The notes beneath the pieces were generated by a model. It did no database searches, was not told the origin of the DNA, and saw only the letters and a program-made list of their open reading frames with translations. Positions 15,643 to 23,968 of a stretch of DNA of 64,000 nucleotides are shown piece by piece (position 1 is the first letter of the stretch; every line of letters begins with the position of its first letter). The translations under genes were made by a program, and so were the position numbers. The DNA comes from an uncultured Clostridia bacterium (lineage in GTDB: Bacteria; Bacillota; Clostridia; TANB77; CAG-508): assembly GCA_934120135.1 (NCBI GenBank), contig CAKOTK010000002.1, positions 62,001 through 126,000 of the forward strand, written 5' to 3'.

Positions 15643-16899
15643 ATGGAAAATGTAATAGGTTTAGTAATGGCAGCAGGAACAGATGACAGAATGAAATCTA
15701 AAAAATCAAAATTGGCACAGGAATTATATGGAAAGGCTGTTATTAAAAGAGTTGTTGACAGTATGAAAAAAGCTGGAATAGAAGATGTTGCAGTTATTGT
15801 TGGAGAGAACAGAGAAGAGATAGAAGAAATTCTAAAAGATGAGGTTACATATTTAGAGCAAAAAGGTTGCTTGGGAACAGGTCACGCAATTATGCAAGCA
15901 ACAAATTATTTGGAAAGCAAAAAAGGTAGAGTTGTAATTGCTAATGGAAATATACCATTGATTACAACAGAAACTATTAAAGAAATGGTAGAGAAATCTG
16001 AGACAGAAAATGAATCAGCTACAATACTTACAGGTATTATAAGCGAACCAACAGGATATGGTAGAGTTATTAGAGAGAATAACAGAATTACAGAGATCAT
16101 AGAAGAAAAAGAATTAACAGAGGCAGAAAAGAAAATATTAGAAGTAAATGCAGGAGTATATTGTTTTGAAATTTCAGAACTAGTTAAAGTTATTGGAACT
16201 TTAAAACAAAATAGTATGGGACTATATTACTTAACAGATGTAATTAAGATGCTTGTTGTATCAGGCAAAAAGGTTGGAGGAGTCTTAGTAGAAGACAATA
16301 CAGAAATTTTGAGTCTTAACACAAAACTTCAATTAGAAATGCTAACAAGAATTTTAAGAATAAAAATCAACACAATGCATATGAACAATGGTGTAACAAT
16401 AGAAGATATTAACACAACATATATTTATGAGGATGTAGAAATCGGAATGGACACAGTAATTCATCCAAATACAACCATTAAATCAGGTGTTGTAATTGGC
16501 GAAGATTGCAATATTGGACCAAATGCATATATTCGTGAAGGATGTAAATTAGCAGACAAAGTAAAAGTTGGAAGCTTTGTAGAAATAAAAAAAGCAATTA
16601 TTGCAGAAGGCTCAAAAGTGCCACACTTATCATATATGGGAGACTGCGAGATAGGAACAAAATGTAATATTGGTTGTGGAACAATTACATGCAACTATGA
16701 CGGAAAAAATAAACACAAAACAAAAATTGGAGACAATTGCTTTATAGGATCAAATGTAAACTTAGTAGCACCTGTAACTTTAGGAGACCATGTTTTAGTA
16801 GCAGCAGGTTCAACAATTACTCAAGATGTACCATCAGAAGCATTGAGTATTGCTAGAGAAAGACAAACTAATAAAGAAGAATGGAATAAAGGAAAATAG
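15643..16899 (+). CDS. glmU: GlmU homologue: acetyltransferase domain intact, uridylyltransferase site degenerate
   Basis: 418 residues, against about 456 in E. coli GlmU. The C-terminal left-handed beta-helix is well kept (GSFVEIKKAIIAEGSKVPHL, GDCEIGTKCNIGCGTITCNYDG with the catalytic-type His in PHLSYMGD, ITQDVPSEALSIAR), so glucosamine-1-phosphate acetylation is likely. The N-terminal domain departs from the family at key places: AAGKGTRM is AAGTDDRM, the metal-binding Asp of YGDVPL is Asn (NGNIPL), and the Glu of GEYYITD is Leu (GLYYLTD). GTGHA and PTGYGR remain. Beside a UAP1-type enzyme, the uridylyl step may have been handed over. Loss of activity is inferred. Confidence 0.88.
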   Translation: MENVIGLVMAAGTDDRMKSKKSKLAQELYGKAVIKRVVDSMKKAGIEDVAVIVGENREEIEEILKDEVTYLEQKGCLGTGHAIMQATNYLESKKGRVVIANGNIPLITTETIKEMVEKSETENESATILTGIISEPTGYGRVIRENNRITEIIEEKELTEAEKKILEVNAGVYCFEISELVKVIGTLKQNSMGLYYLTDVIKMLVVSGKKVGGVLVEDNTEILSLNTKLQLEMLTRILRIKINTMHMNNGVTIEDINTTYIYEDVEIGMDTVIHPNTTIKSGVVIGEDCNIGPNAYIREGCKLADKVKVGSFVEIKKAIIAEGSKVPHLSYMGDCEIGTKCNIGCGTITCNYDGKNKHKTKIGDNCFIGSNVNLVAPVTLGDHVLVAAGSTITQDVPSEALSIARERQTNKEEWNKGK

Positions 16900-16902
16900 A
16901 AA

Positions 16903-16934
16903 TAAAGGCTTTTGCGTTTGCAAAAGCCTTTTAC
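16903..16934. terminator. Bidirectional terminator after glmU
   Basis: AAAGGCTTTTGC and GCAAAAGCCTTT make a 12-bp stem with a GTTT loop and T run, between convergent genes. Confidence 0.9.
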
Positions 16935-16935
16935 T

Positions 16936-17310
16936 TTAATATTGTTGTTCGCCAGGTATAAAGTAATCTACAACACCATATACTATCGCACCAACTATTG
17001 CTGCCATCAAAGAAACTGTATAACCTGCAACAAAGTATTGTGTTACATATAATACCACTGCAGAAAGAACAAAACCTACAAAACCTTTACCAAAAGAACT
17101 AGCATGTAGACCAGTAAATTTAGTAATTAAATAGTCGATAGCTGTAAGCACAATTGCTGCAGCTGCTAAAGCCCAAAAATTACTAATGTTAAAACCTGGT
17201 GTAAAAAATGCTGTAATAGCAAGAACTATAGCTGCTGTAATCAATCTACCAATTATTTGCCAAGCTGTACCTTTAGTATTAGATCTTGTATTTGTATTTT
17301 CATTTGACAT
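16936..17310 (-). CDS. Phage holin family (PF04020-type) four-span membrane protein
   Basis: 124 residues with four hydrophobic spans (IIGRLITAAIVLAITAFFTPG, NFWALAAAAIVLTAIDYLI, GFVGFVLSAVVLYVTQYFV, LMAAIVGAIVYGVVDYFIPG). The pattern, including FTPGF and the PG near the end, matches small membrane proteins annotated as phage holin family (Mycobacterium phage four-span type). Many such genes are chromosomal with no phage around, and none is seen here. Its true function is unknown. GGAGG precedes the start at 17310. Confidence 0.65.
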   Translation of the reverse strand: MSNENTNTRSNTKGTAWQIIGRLITAAIVLAITAFFTPGFNISNFWALAAAAIVLTAIDYLITKFTGLHASSFGKGFVGFVLSAVVLYVTQYFVAGYTVSLMAAIVGAIVYGVVDYFIPGEQQY

Positions 17311-17452
17311 GTCTAAACCTCCTTAATTTTAAAATAATTTACATGGTTTGCTAATTTTATTATTTACTTAAAAACAAAAATTATTCAACCAATGAATAAT
17401 TTTTTTATTTTGGCTCAAAATTATATTAAAAACTTGTGAAAGGATTTTTAAA

Positions 17453-18124
17453 ATGATAATAACTTTAATAAGAACTATTGTGTTATACATACTTGTTTTA
17501 GTAGTTATGAGATTAATGGGAAAAAGAGAAATAGGGCAATTACAACCATTTGAACTTGCAATTTCAATTATGATAGCTGATTTAGCTTCAATACCTATGA
17601 CAGATGTCGGAATACCAATTACAAACGGAATTATACCAATTTTAGGACTTTTAGTAATGCATTTAGTAATTTCTATTATAAACATCAAAAGCATACGAGG
17701 AAGAGAGATTTTGTGTGGAAGACCAACAATATTAATATATAGAGGGAAAATAGACGAAAAAGCTTTGAAAAAAGAAAGATTTACTATAAACGAGTTGGAA
17801 GAAAGATTAAGAGGAAACAACGTTGTAAATTTAGGTGATGTTGAATATGCAATATTAGAAACAAGTGGGCAAGTAACTGTTATTCAAAAGCCTAATAAAC
17901 GTACAACAACGCCAGAAGACTTTAATATAGAGCCGGATTATGAAGGCTTACCATACGATTTAGTAATAGACGGAAAAGTGTTAAATGAGAATTTAAGAAA
18001 AATTGGTAAAAACGAAATATGGCTTAAAAAACAAGTAGAGAAATTTAACATGACGCCACAGGAAGCTTTGATAGTGACTTTTGATGGAAAAGGACAAATT
18101 TTTTGTCAGAAAAAAGAAAGATAG
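17453..18124 (+). CDS. DUF421 (YetF-type) membrane protein
   Basis: 223 residues: three N-terminal spans (ITLIRTIVLYILVLVVMRLMG, FELAISIMIADLASIPM, GIIPILGLLVMHLVISI) and a cytoplasmic DUF421 domain with GRPTILIYRGKIDEKALKKERFTINELEERLRGNNVVNLGDVEYAILE, then NKRTTTPEDF. In Bacillus, YetF/YrbG-type proteins occur in the spore or vegetative membrane and at least one is linked to germinant receptor stability. The next gene, DUF4363, starts ten bases later; the pairing recurs in Clostridia. Confidence 0.88.
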   Translation: MIITLIRTIVLYILVLVVMRLMGKREIGQLQPFELAISIMIADLASIPMTDVGIPITNGIIPILGLLVMHLVISIINIKSIRGREILCGRPTILIYRGKIDEKALKKERFTINELEERLRGNNVVNLGDVEYAILETSGQVTVIQKPNKRTTTPEDFNIEPDYEGLPYDLVIDGKVLNENLRKIGKNEIWLKKQVEKFNMTPQEALIVTFDGKGQIFCQKKER

Positions 18125-18133
18125 GGGAGAAAT

Positions 18134-18523
18134 ATGTATAAGGAATTAGTTATTATAATTATAATAATAGTGCTAGTTATAGCAGGAAATATTATAACCC
18201 AAAACAATACAAATAAAACAGTTGAAACAATGAACGAAGAGCTTAATACCTTTAGAAATGAAATTTCGAGTGAGAATGTAAACAAACATGAGGCTCAAAA
18301 TCATATAAGTAAAATAAATGACACTTGGGAAGAAAAGTTAGAGACTTTAGCTTATTATATAGAACATGATGAGCTCGAAAAAGTAAGCACAGAACTTACA
18401 AAATTGAAAGCTGATGTTAAAACAGAAAATTATGACTTTGCAGTAGAAAATTTAGATAACTGCATATTTATATTGGAGCACATAAAAGACAAATCTGCAC
18501 TGAAAATAGTAAATATATTTTAA
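18134..18523 (+). CDS. DUF4363 family membrane-anchored protein
   Basis: 129 residues. One N-terminal span (LVIIIIIIVLVIAGNIITQN) precedes a helical outer domain (ETMNEELNTFRNEISS, WEEKLETLAYYIEHDELEKVSTELTKLKADV), which I assign to DUF4363 from its form and its position directly after a DUF421 gene. No catalytic motif is visible. Its stop overlaps the stop of the convergent dapB by four bases. Confidence 0.7.
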   Translation: MYKELVIIIIIIVLVIAGNIITQNNTNKTVETMNEELNTFRNEISSENVNKHEAQNHISKINDTWEEKLETLAYYIEHDELEKVSTELTKLKADVKTENYDFAVENLDNCIFILEHIKDKSALKIVNIF

Positions 18524-19257
18524 ATATTATTGTAATATCCTGTAGGTTGCTTTATTATGAATTCGGCAGCCTTCAAGGCACCTTCAGCAAAAATACTGCG
18601 AGAATAAGCGATGTGCTTAACTTCAAAACATTCATTGTCATTAAAAAACATTACACTGTGCTCACCAACAATATTACCACCACGAATACTAGAAAATCCA
18701 ATTTCATTTGGATTTCTTTTTTCATGTTTTTGAATTCTATTAAATTCATAAAAATATTTATTATCATTTGCTTCTTGAATAGCATTAGCAAGAGCTAATG
18801 CAGTTCCACTAGGACTGTCTACTTTTCTATCATGATGTGTTTCTACAATTTCAATTTCGGAATTTGGAAGCTTTTGAGAAAGGCTACTTACAATATCCTT
18901 CATTAAGGCAATTTCATAAGACATATTTGCAGACTGAAAAACAGCAATATGTTTAGAGGCATTTAAAATCTTAGCTTGTTGTTCTTCAGTAAAACCAGTA
19001 GTAGCAATTACAAGGGCGATATTTTTAGATATAGCAAAATCTAAAATACCAACAGCAGCTTCAGGTGTTGAAAAATCAATAATAACATTAGGAAGTTCAA
19101 AGATATTGTTAAAATCATTGTAAACAGGGTATGCAAGATTATACATAGCATTTTTATCAAGACCACCCAACAAATGCATATTTGGATGTTGTTTTATCAA
19201 CTTAGCAACTTCACTACCCATTTTCCCGTTAATACCATTTATCAGAACCTTTATCAT
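18520..19257 (-). CDS. dapB: 4-hydroxy-tetrahydrodipicolinate reductase
   Basis: 245 residues from the ATG at 19257, which follows GGAGGATTTT; the frame extends 11 codons further upstream but that part precedes the ribosome binding site. INGINGKMGSEVAKLI is the NAD(P)H loop, IDFSTPEAAVGILD and ATTGFTEEQQ follow, and VETHHDRKVDSPSGTALALA carries the catalytic His pair and Lys. The enzyme makes tetrahydrodipicolinate for lysine, peptidoglycan and the spore solute dipicolinate. It is separated from dapA (20618) by an HD gene and an unknown gene, so the two are not one operon. Confidence 0.95.
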   Translation of the reverse strand: MIKVLINGINGKMGSEVAKLIKQHPNMHLLGGLDKNAMYNLAYPVYNDFNNIFELPNVIIDFSTPEAAVGILDFAISKNIALVIATTGFTEEQQAKILNASKHIAVFQSANMSYEIALMKDIVSSLSQKLPNSEIEIVETHHDRKVDSPSGTALALANAIQEANDNKYFYEFNRIQKHEKRNPNEIGFSSIRGGNIVGEHSVMFFNDNECFEVKHIAYSRSIFAEGALKAAEFIIKQPTGYYNNI

Positions 19258-19367
19258 AAAATCCTCCGCCAACTTTTGGAACGGAGCCAAAAATCACATT
19301 TTTTAAAATTAACAATGACTTTTAACTCCGTCCCAAGGAATCATAATTTAATATATTCAATTAAAAC

Positions 19368-19919
19368 TTATATTATTCTAAAAACAATTAAACTTAAAAA
19401 TACATAAGCATATTTATAGAATTTTTTCGTATGTAAAATGCCTCTAATATGTTTAAAAGTTTCAACCAAAGCACTATACTTATCTGCAAAAGTAACTACA
19501 ACGGTTTCTTTGTAATGTGGAATTTTAATAGTAACTGGCCACATATGATTAACAATTACATCTTTTTCTATGTCATTCAAATTAAAAATTTCAGTAGCAT
19601 TTTTTAATGCAATTTTAGGATGCATAAAAGCATGTTGTCCTTTCCAACTCTTGTCTTCTCTAATGTAAGTGTGCCAGTCGTATAAAAATAAATCATGAAG
19701 CATTGCACCACGAGTGGCAGAAACATAGTCTAAATTTAATTTTTTGCAAATTATATATGTGTAATAGGCAACCTGCATACAGTGCTTATAGCAAGAAGTA
19801 TGTGCATGTTGGTTATATATTTTCATTTTTTGAACCTTAGCATTTTTAACTAAGTCATTTATAATAGAGAAAAACTCTTCTAAAGAGGTGTTTTCAACTA
19901 TTAAATCTTTTGTTATCAT
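19368..19919 (-). CDS. HD-domain phosphohydrolase family protein
   Basis: 183 residues. The metal-binding HD pattern is visible as HAHTSCYKHCMQVAYYTYI, then the central GAMLHDLFLYDWHT and VIVNHMWP followed by VVTFADKYSALVE. This matches small HD superfamily proteins of Clostridia. HD proteins cleave phosphoester bonds in nucleotides or tRNA ends; the substrate here is unknown. The gene is on the dapB strand, about 110 bases upstream of dapB. Confidence 0.8.
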   Translation of the reverse strand: MITKDLIVENTSLEEFFSIINDLVKNAKVQKMKIYNQHAHTSCYKHCMQVAYYTYIICKKLNLDYVSATRGAMLHDLFLYDWHTYIREDKSWKGQHAFMHPKIALKNATEIFNLNDIEKDVIVNHMWPVTIKIPHYKETVVVTFADKYSALVETFKHIRGILHTKKFYKYAYVFLSLIVFRII

Positions 19920-20005
19920 AAAGTGATTTCCCCTTTTTTAAACTCTACTTTAATTATATCACAGAGGGGAACAAAATGATACTAATTTAATAGAAATTTA
20001 ATAAA

Positions 20006-20034
20006 TTGACAGAAATTAACATAAGATGTATAAT
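20006..20034 (+). promoter_or_regulatory. Perfect consensus sigma-A promoter
   Basis: TTGACA (20006-20011), 17 bases, TATAAT (20029-20034), about 50 bases before an unknown gene with AGGAGG ahead of its start. This suggests strong expression. Confidence 0.8.
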
Positions 20035-20084
20035 GATTATTAAGTCTGAAAAGACAAATTATAACATCAGGAGGAAATCTTACA

Positions 20085-20567
20085 ATGCAGACAAATGAAA
20101 AAATCCCTATGCGGTTAGAGTTAGATGAAAAGGTTATTAAGAACCTTTTGACCTCTGACACAGATTTTGCAAGGAGATGGAACTCTATAAGGAGATCCAA
20201 GAAAGTCAAAGAAGCCTATGCAAAGGCAGAAAAGGAAGTCAAGCAGAAAGCTGCAGAGGCTACTGAGGTAGATGAGAATAATGTGAAGTTGATGTGGCTG
20301 GATAAAACTTTTACAGAAGGAATTTATCATGCATTCACAATGTCTGTGCTTGGTACAGCCATTAATAAAGCCGTAGAAACGGACCTGCAGAAGCCTCTCA
20401 AGAAATATATGCTTGAAATCATGGATGAAGATTTTATGCTTGAAATTATTGAGAAGCTTACGCAAGGATGTATCGATGCAATTGAGAATTTTATGCTGCA
20501 GGTTAAGGCTACTAAATGCTTTGAAGGTTTGTTTGGAGATATTTTTGGAGACATAGAAGAAGAGTAA
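20085..20567 (+). CDS. Unknown 160-residue protein, composition unlike its neighbours
   Basis: I do not recognise this protein. It begins MQTNEKIPMRLELDEKVIK, is rich in Lys, Glu and Met, lacks a signal peptide or membrane span, and appears mostly helical; an acidic tail ends FGDIFGDIEEE. Two hand-counted blocks give 40% and 48% GC against about 30% nearby, and it uses AAG, CTG and GCC-type codons more than surrounding genes, which suggests transfer. A consensus promoter, a strong AGGAGG site and a terminator make it a monocistronic and probably well expressed unit inserted between the HD gene and dapA. Confidence 0.75.
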   Translation: MQTNEKIPMRLELDEKVIKNLLTSDTDFARRWNSIRRSKKVKEAYAKAEKEVKQKAAEATEVDENNVKLMWLDKTFTEGIYHAFTMSVLGTAINKAVETDLQKPLKKYMLEIMDEDFMLEIIEKLTQGCIDAIENFMLQVKATKCFEGLFGDIFGDIEEE

Positions 20568-20578
20568 GATTTCAACAA

Positions 20579-20609
20579 AAAGAGGTTGCAAATGCAGCCT
20601 CTTTTTGTT
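20579..20609. terminator. Terminator between the unknown gene and dapA
   Basis: AAAGAGGTTGCA and TGCAGCCTCTTT form a stem with one G-U pair and a T run; it can serve both strands. Confidence 0.85.
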
Positions 20610-20617
20610 AGTAAAAA

Positions 20618-21502
20618 TCATATTAAATTAAACTTTTTCATTTCGGTTTCTAAAATTTTTTGTTTTTCTAAGGACATTGTAACCAAAGGTAAACGAACTC
20701 TCATACTATCATACCCCATCATAGACAAAGCAGATTTTACAGGAATAGGGTTTGTTTCACAAAATAGACTATCTATTAAAGAAATTGATTTTATCTGCGA
20801 ATCTTTTGCTAAAGTATAATTGCCACTTAAGTAATCAAAAACCATATTGTGTACAAACTTAGGAGCAATATTTGAAAGTACAGAAATAACACCAATTCCA
20901 CCTAGAGATAAAATAGGGAGAGTTTGGTCATCATTGCCAGAATAAATATGCAAATTATCTCCACATAAATTAGCAATTTTAGCTATTTGAGATATGTTAC
21001 CACTTGCTTCTTTTATAGCCACAATATTAGGAATCTTAGAAAGTTCTAAACAAGTTTTAGGTTCTATATTTAAACCAGTTCTGCTAGGAACATTATATAG
21101 AATAATTGGTAAAGAAGTATTTTTTGCAATTTCTGTGTAATGCATAATTAAGCCATTTTGAGTAGTTTTATTGTAATATGGTGTAACAAGGAGCAAACCA
21201 TCTGCACCAATTTCTTCGGCATATTTGCTAAATTCAATTACAGATTTTGTGTTATTTCCACCAGCGCCAATAATAACAGGAATTTGCTTATGTACATTAT
21301 CAATAGCAAATTTAGCAACTTGCTTTTTTTCTTCTAAAGTCATTGTAGAAGATTCACCAGTTGTACCAAGAATAATAAGAGCATCAGCACCTTGCTGAAT
21401 TTGAAAATCAATAAGCTTTTTTAATGTGTCAAAGTCAACACTATCTTCAGTAAAAGGAGTAACTAAGGCTGTACCACAACCAATAAATATATTTTTTTTC
21501 AA
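20618..21502 (-). CDS. dapA: 4-hydroxy-tetrahydrodipicolinate synthase
   Basis: 294 residues with the class I aldolase features of DapA: FIGCGTALVTPFTEDSVD at the start, LGTTGESSTMTLEEK (Thr pair and Glu), LLVTPYYNKTTQNGL, LPIILYNVPSRTGLNI with the catalytic Tyr and the Arg, and NIVAIKEASGNI with the Schiff-base Lys. It condenses pyruvate with aspartate semialdehyde, the first committed step to lysine and dipicolinate. GGAGG precedes the start at 21502. It is a separate unit, since a terminator for the preceding suf genes lies just upstream. Confidence 0.96.
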   Translation of the reverse strand: MKKNIFIGCGTALVTPFTEDSVDFDTLKKLIDFQIQQGADALIILGTTGESSTMTLEEKKQVAKFAIDNVHKQIPVIIGAGGNNTKSVIEFSKYAEEIGADGLLLVTPYYNKTTQNGLIMHYTEIAKNTSLPIILYNVPSRTGLNIEPKTCLELSKIPNIVAIKEASGNISQIAKIANLCGDNLHIYSGNDDQTLPILSLGGIGVISVLSNIAPKFVHNMVFDYLSGNYTLAKDSQIKSISLIDSLFCETNPIPVKSALSMMGYDSMRVRLPLVTMSLEKQKILETEMKKFNLI

Positions 21503-21550
21503 AACAATACCTCCATAAATATTTTTTGTATATCATATGTAGGCACAACA

Positions 21551-21582
21551 AAAAATGCCAACTAAAACTTAGTTGACATTTA
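21551..21582 (-). terminator. Terminator of the smsCB operon
   Basis: On the minus strand AAATGTCAACTAA pairs with TTAGTTGGCATTT, followed by six T. Confidence 0.85.
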
Positions 21583-21586
21583 TAAT

Positions 21587-22528
21587 TTATTTTAAAAATC
21601 CACTTATAATTTGTTCCTCTGCTTCTTTTTCTGTAAGACCAAGAGTCATAAGCTTAATAAGTTGTTCTCCTGCAATTTTTCCAATAGCAGCTTCATGAAG
21701 TAAACTTGCATCAACATCATTTGCTACTATTTTAGGAGTAGAAGTAACTTTTGCCTTATCCATAATAATTGCATCACATTCAACATGCCCAAAGCATTTG
21801 TTGTTTCCATTAACATTTGAGCTGAATTCTTGAACAGAATTGTCTCTTGCAATAGCACGAGAGGCAACATGTACACTAGAATTTTCGCCATTTAAGTCAA
21901 TATCAAAAATACTTTTAGCTATTTGATTTCCAGAAGTCATAACTCTTTCTGTAATAACTAAACTTGTATTATTGCCAAGTTCGCCTTTGGTTTCACGAAC
22001 AGTAGAAGAGACACCTTCAATTTGAATAGTTTCCATTTCTAATGTAGAACCTTCTTCAAGATTTACAATTGTTTGTGGATTTAAAATTCTATCTCCAGTT
22101 CCATTACCTTCACCATAATGTTTTTCAATGTATTTTACCTTAGCTCCTTTTGACAAATGAAATGTATGAATACCATCATGTTCTGAAGTTTCGCAAGAGC
22201 TGTTATGAATACCACAACCTGCTACAATTACTACATCAGCATTTTCTCCAACATAAAAATCATTGTATACAACATCATTAAAACCTGCTTCAGTTAATAT
22301 GACTGGAATGTGAACACTTTCATTTTTAGTATTTGGCTTAATAATAATATCAATACCAGGCTTGTCTTGTTTTGTAACAATATCAATATTGGCAGTAGTA
22401 TTTCTTGCAACACCTTTGCCATTTTCACGAATGTTGTATGCTCCAATTGGAGTTTTTTCAATATCAGCAATGGTTTTTAATAGATTTTTTTCAATTGCAT
22501 CTAATTTATTTTCAATTTCATTACTCAT
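21587..22528 (-). CDS. smsB: SufB/SufD-like scaffold of a minimal two-gene SUF system
   Basis: 313 residues from ATG 22528, chosen because AAAGGAGGT precedes it; the longer frame from 22549 overlaps that site. The SufBD beta-helix core is present: NDVVYNDFYVGENADVVIVAGCGIH, HTFHLSKGAKVKYIEKHYG, RVMTSGNQIAKSIFDIDLNGENSSVHVASRAIARD and the GHVECDAIIMD...HEAAIGKIAGEQL end, with candidate Cys in the CGIHNSSC segment. Only one scaffold and one ATPase gene are present, without SufD, SufS or SufU: the SmsCB layout described for archaea and anaerobes. It makes Fe-S clusters. Start and smsC stop are one base apart. Confidence 0.88.
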   Translation of the reverse strand: MSNEIENKLDAIEKNLLKTIADIEKTPIGAYNIRENGKGVARNTTANIDIVTKQDKPGIDIIIKPNTKNESVHIPVILTEAGFNDVVYNDFYVGENADVVIVAGCGIHNSSCETSEHDGIHTFHLSKGAKVKYIEKHYGEGNGTGDRILNPQTIVNLEEGSTLEMETIQIEGVSSTVRETKGELGNNTSLVITERVMTSGNQIAKSIFDIDLNGENSSVHVASRAIARDNSVQEFSSNVNGNNKCFGHVECDAIIMDKAKVTSTPKIVANDVDASLLHEAAIGKIAGEQLIKLMTLGLTEKEAEEQIISGFLK

Positions 22529-22529
22529 A

Positions 22530-23255
22530 TTAGTTACCTCCTTTTTCAAGCATTACTTTACATGGCTTTTGAGTATTGTTTAAAAGTAGGGGAAGAACCT
22601 CTTCTTTTTGACCAACAGCTTGTACTTTTCCGTCAACAAGTAAAATAATTTCATCTGCAATATTCAGAATTTTTTCTTGGTGAGAGATAATAACAATTGA
22701 AGAATCACTAATTTCAGAATGCATTTTTTCAAATACAGAAATTAAGCTATTAAAGCTCCATAAATCAATACCAGCCTCAGGCTCGTCAAATACAGTAAGT
22801 TTCGACTTTTTAGCTGCAAGCATAGCAATTTCAATACGTTTTAATTCTCCACCAGAAAGTGAATTACTAACTTCTCTGTTTAAATAGTCTTTTGCACATA
22901 AACCTACATCAGAAAGATAGTTACATGCCTCTGAAACATTTATAGTGTTACCAGAACTTAATTCTATTAAATCTCTAACAGTTAAACCTTTGAATTTTAC
23001 AGGTTGTTGAAAAGCAAAGCCAATTCCAAGTTTAGCTCTATCAGTAATTCCCATAGCAGTAATGTCTTTTCCATCAAAGAAAATGCTACCAGAATCAGGC
23101 TTTAAAATTCCCATAATAATTTTAGCAAGTGTAGATTTTCCAGAACCATTAGGACCAGTTATTGCAACTAACTTGCTATTATCTATTTTTAAACTTATGT
23201 TATCTAAAATTTGTTTATTGTCTCTAAAATAAGAAACATTTTTAAGTTCTAACAT
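22530..23255 (-). CDS. smsC: SufC-like ABC ATPase of the minimal SUF system
   Basis: 241 residues. Walker A is GPNGSGKSTLAK, the Q-loop GFAFQQPVKFKGL, the signature LSGGELKRIEIAML, Walker B KLTVFDEPEAGIDLWSF and the switch His is in VIISHQEKIL. Glu in DEPEAGID is the form seen in SufC. The protein powers the SufB scaffold. GGAGG precedes the ATG at 23255 and the gene heads the two-gene operon with smsB. Confidence 0.92.
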   Translation of the reverse strand: MLELKNVSYFRDNKQILDNISLKIDNSKLVAITGPNGSGKSTLAKIIMGILKPDSGSIFFDGKDITAMGITDRAKLGIGFAFQQPVKFKGLTVRDLIELSSGNTINVSEACNYLSDVGLCAKDYLNREVSNSLSGGELKRIEIAMLAAKKSKLTVFDEPEAGIDLWSFNSLISVFEKMHSEISDSSIVIISHQEKILNIADEIILLVDGKVQAVGQKEEVLPLLLNNTQKPCKVMLEKGGN

Positions 23256-23362
23256 AATTTTACCTCCTTAAAATTTAGCACATATATTGTACCACAAAAT
23301 AAGCAAAAATACTAGATTTTGAATAATATTTAGTAAAAATACCAAAATAAATATATAAAATA

Positions 23363-23391
23363 TTGACATACGCTAAAACGTACGCTATAAT
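23363..23391 (+). promoter_or_regulatory. Promoter and likely operator of the yefM-yoeB operon
   Basis: TTGACA (23363-23368), 17 bases, TATAAT (23386-23391). The spacer contains two TACGCTA repeats (23369-23375, 23381-23387) and a CGTACG palindrome between the hexamers, the expected place for autorepression by the antitoxin. Confidence 0.75.
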
Positions 23392-23413
23392 ATAAATATA
23401 GGGGTGATTAAAA

Positions 23414-23662
23414 ATGACGAATATAAATATTACAAATTTTAGAAAAGATATATATGAGTTATTAGAACAAACTATAAAGTTTAATGAACCAATAAATATT
23501 ACAACTAAAAATGGGAATGCAGTTGTTATATCAGAGGAGGATTATAACGGACTAATGGAAACAGTATATTTATTAAATGCACCAGGAATGAAAGAAAAAC
23601 TTATAAAGGGAAAAGAAACAAAAATAGAAGACTGTGTTGCAGAAGAAGAGGTGGAATGGTAG
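23414..23662 (+). CDS. Phd/YefM family antitoxin
   Basis: 82 residues starting MTNINITNFRKDIYELLEQT, the N-terminal DNA-binding fold of Phd/YefM, with NITTKNGNAVVISEEDYNGLMETVYLL, then an acidic toxin-binding tail (KETKIEDCVAEEEVEW). It neutralises the following toxin and represses its own promoter. The toxin gene overlaps its end by seven bases, so translation is coupled. Confidence 0.9.
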   Translation: MTNINITNFRKDIYELLEQTIKFNEPINITTKNGNAVVISEEDYNGLMETVYLLNAPGMKEKLIKGKETKIEDCVAEEEVEW

Positions 23663-23928
23663 TGTATAAAATTGTTTATACTAAAGATTCGATAAAGGAT
23701 ATCGAAAAACTAAAAGGTGCTAATTTGAATAAAAAAGTATTGGCTTTAATTGAGATAATAAAAAATAATCCATTTCAAACACCACCACCTTATGAAAAAT
23801 TAGTAGGAGATTTGCAAGGATTATATTCTAGAAGAATAAATATAAAACACAGATTAGTGTATCAGATCCTAGAAAATGTTCAAACTGTAAAAATAATAAG
23901 TATGTGGACACATTACGAGAAAATATAA
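23656..23928 (+). CDS. YoeB/Txe family mRNA interferase toxin
   Basis: 90 residues of the RelE/YoeB fold: YKIVYTKDSIKDIEKLKG, IIKNNPFQTPPPYEKLVGDLQGLYSRRINIKHRLVYQILE, ending KIISMWTHYEKI. The PFxxPPPYEKL stretch, SRRINIKHRLVY and the terminal WTHYE are typical of Txe/YoeB, which cuts mRNA in the ribosomal A site. Start GTG/ATG choice: the frame begins ATGGTAGTG at 23656, overlapping the antitoxin stop. Confidence 0.92.
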   Translation: MVVYKIVYTKDSIKDIEKLKGANLNKKVLALIEIIKNNPFQTPPPYEKLVGDLQGLYSRRINIKHRLVYQILENVQTVKIISMWTHYEKI

Positions 23929-23968
23929 AAAAGATTTGCCTCACAGAGTGAAGCAAATCTTTTTTAAA
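23928..23968. terminator. Bidirectional terminator between yoeB and arginase
   Basis: AAAAGATTTGC and GCAAATCTTTT form a stem with A and T flanks. Confidence 0.85.

Noticed and set aside
16936..17310. Prophage indicated by the holin-family gene
   Set aside because: No other phage gene nearby; this family is commonly chromosomal.
19258..19367. T-box or lysine riboswitch ahead of dapB
   Set aside because: There is a small CTCCG/CGGAG stem but no T-box AGGGTGG motif, no lysine-box core and no terminator.
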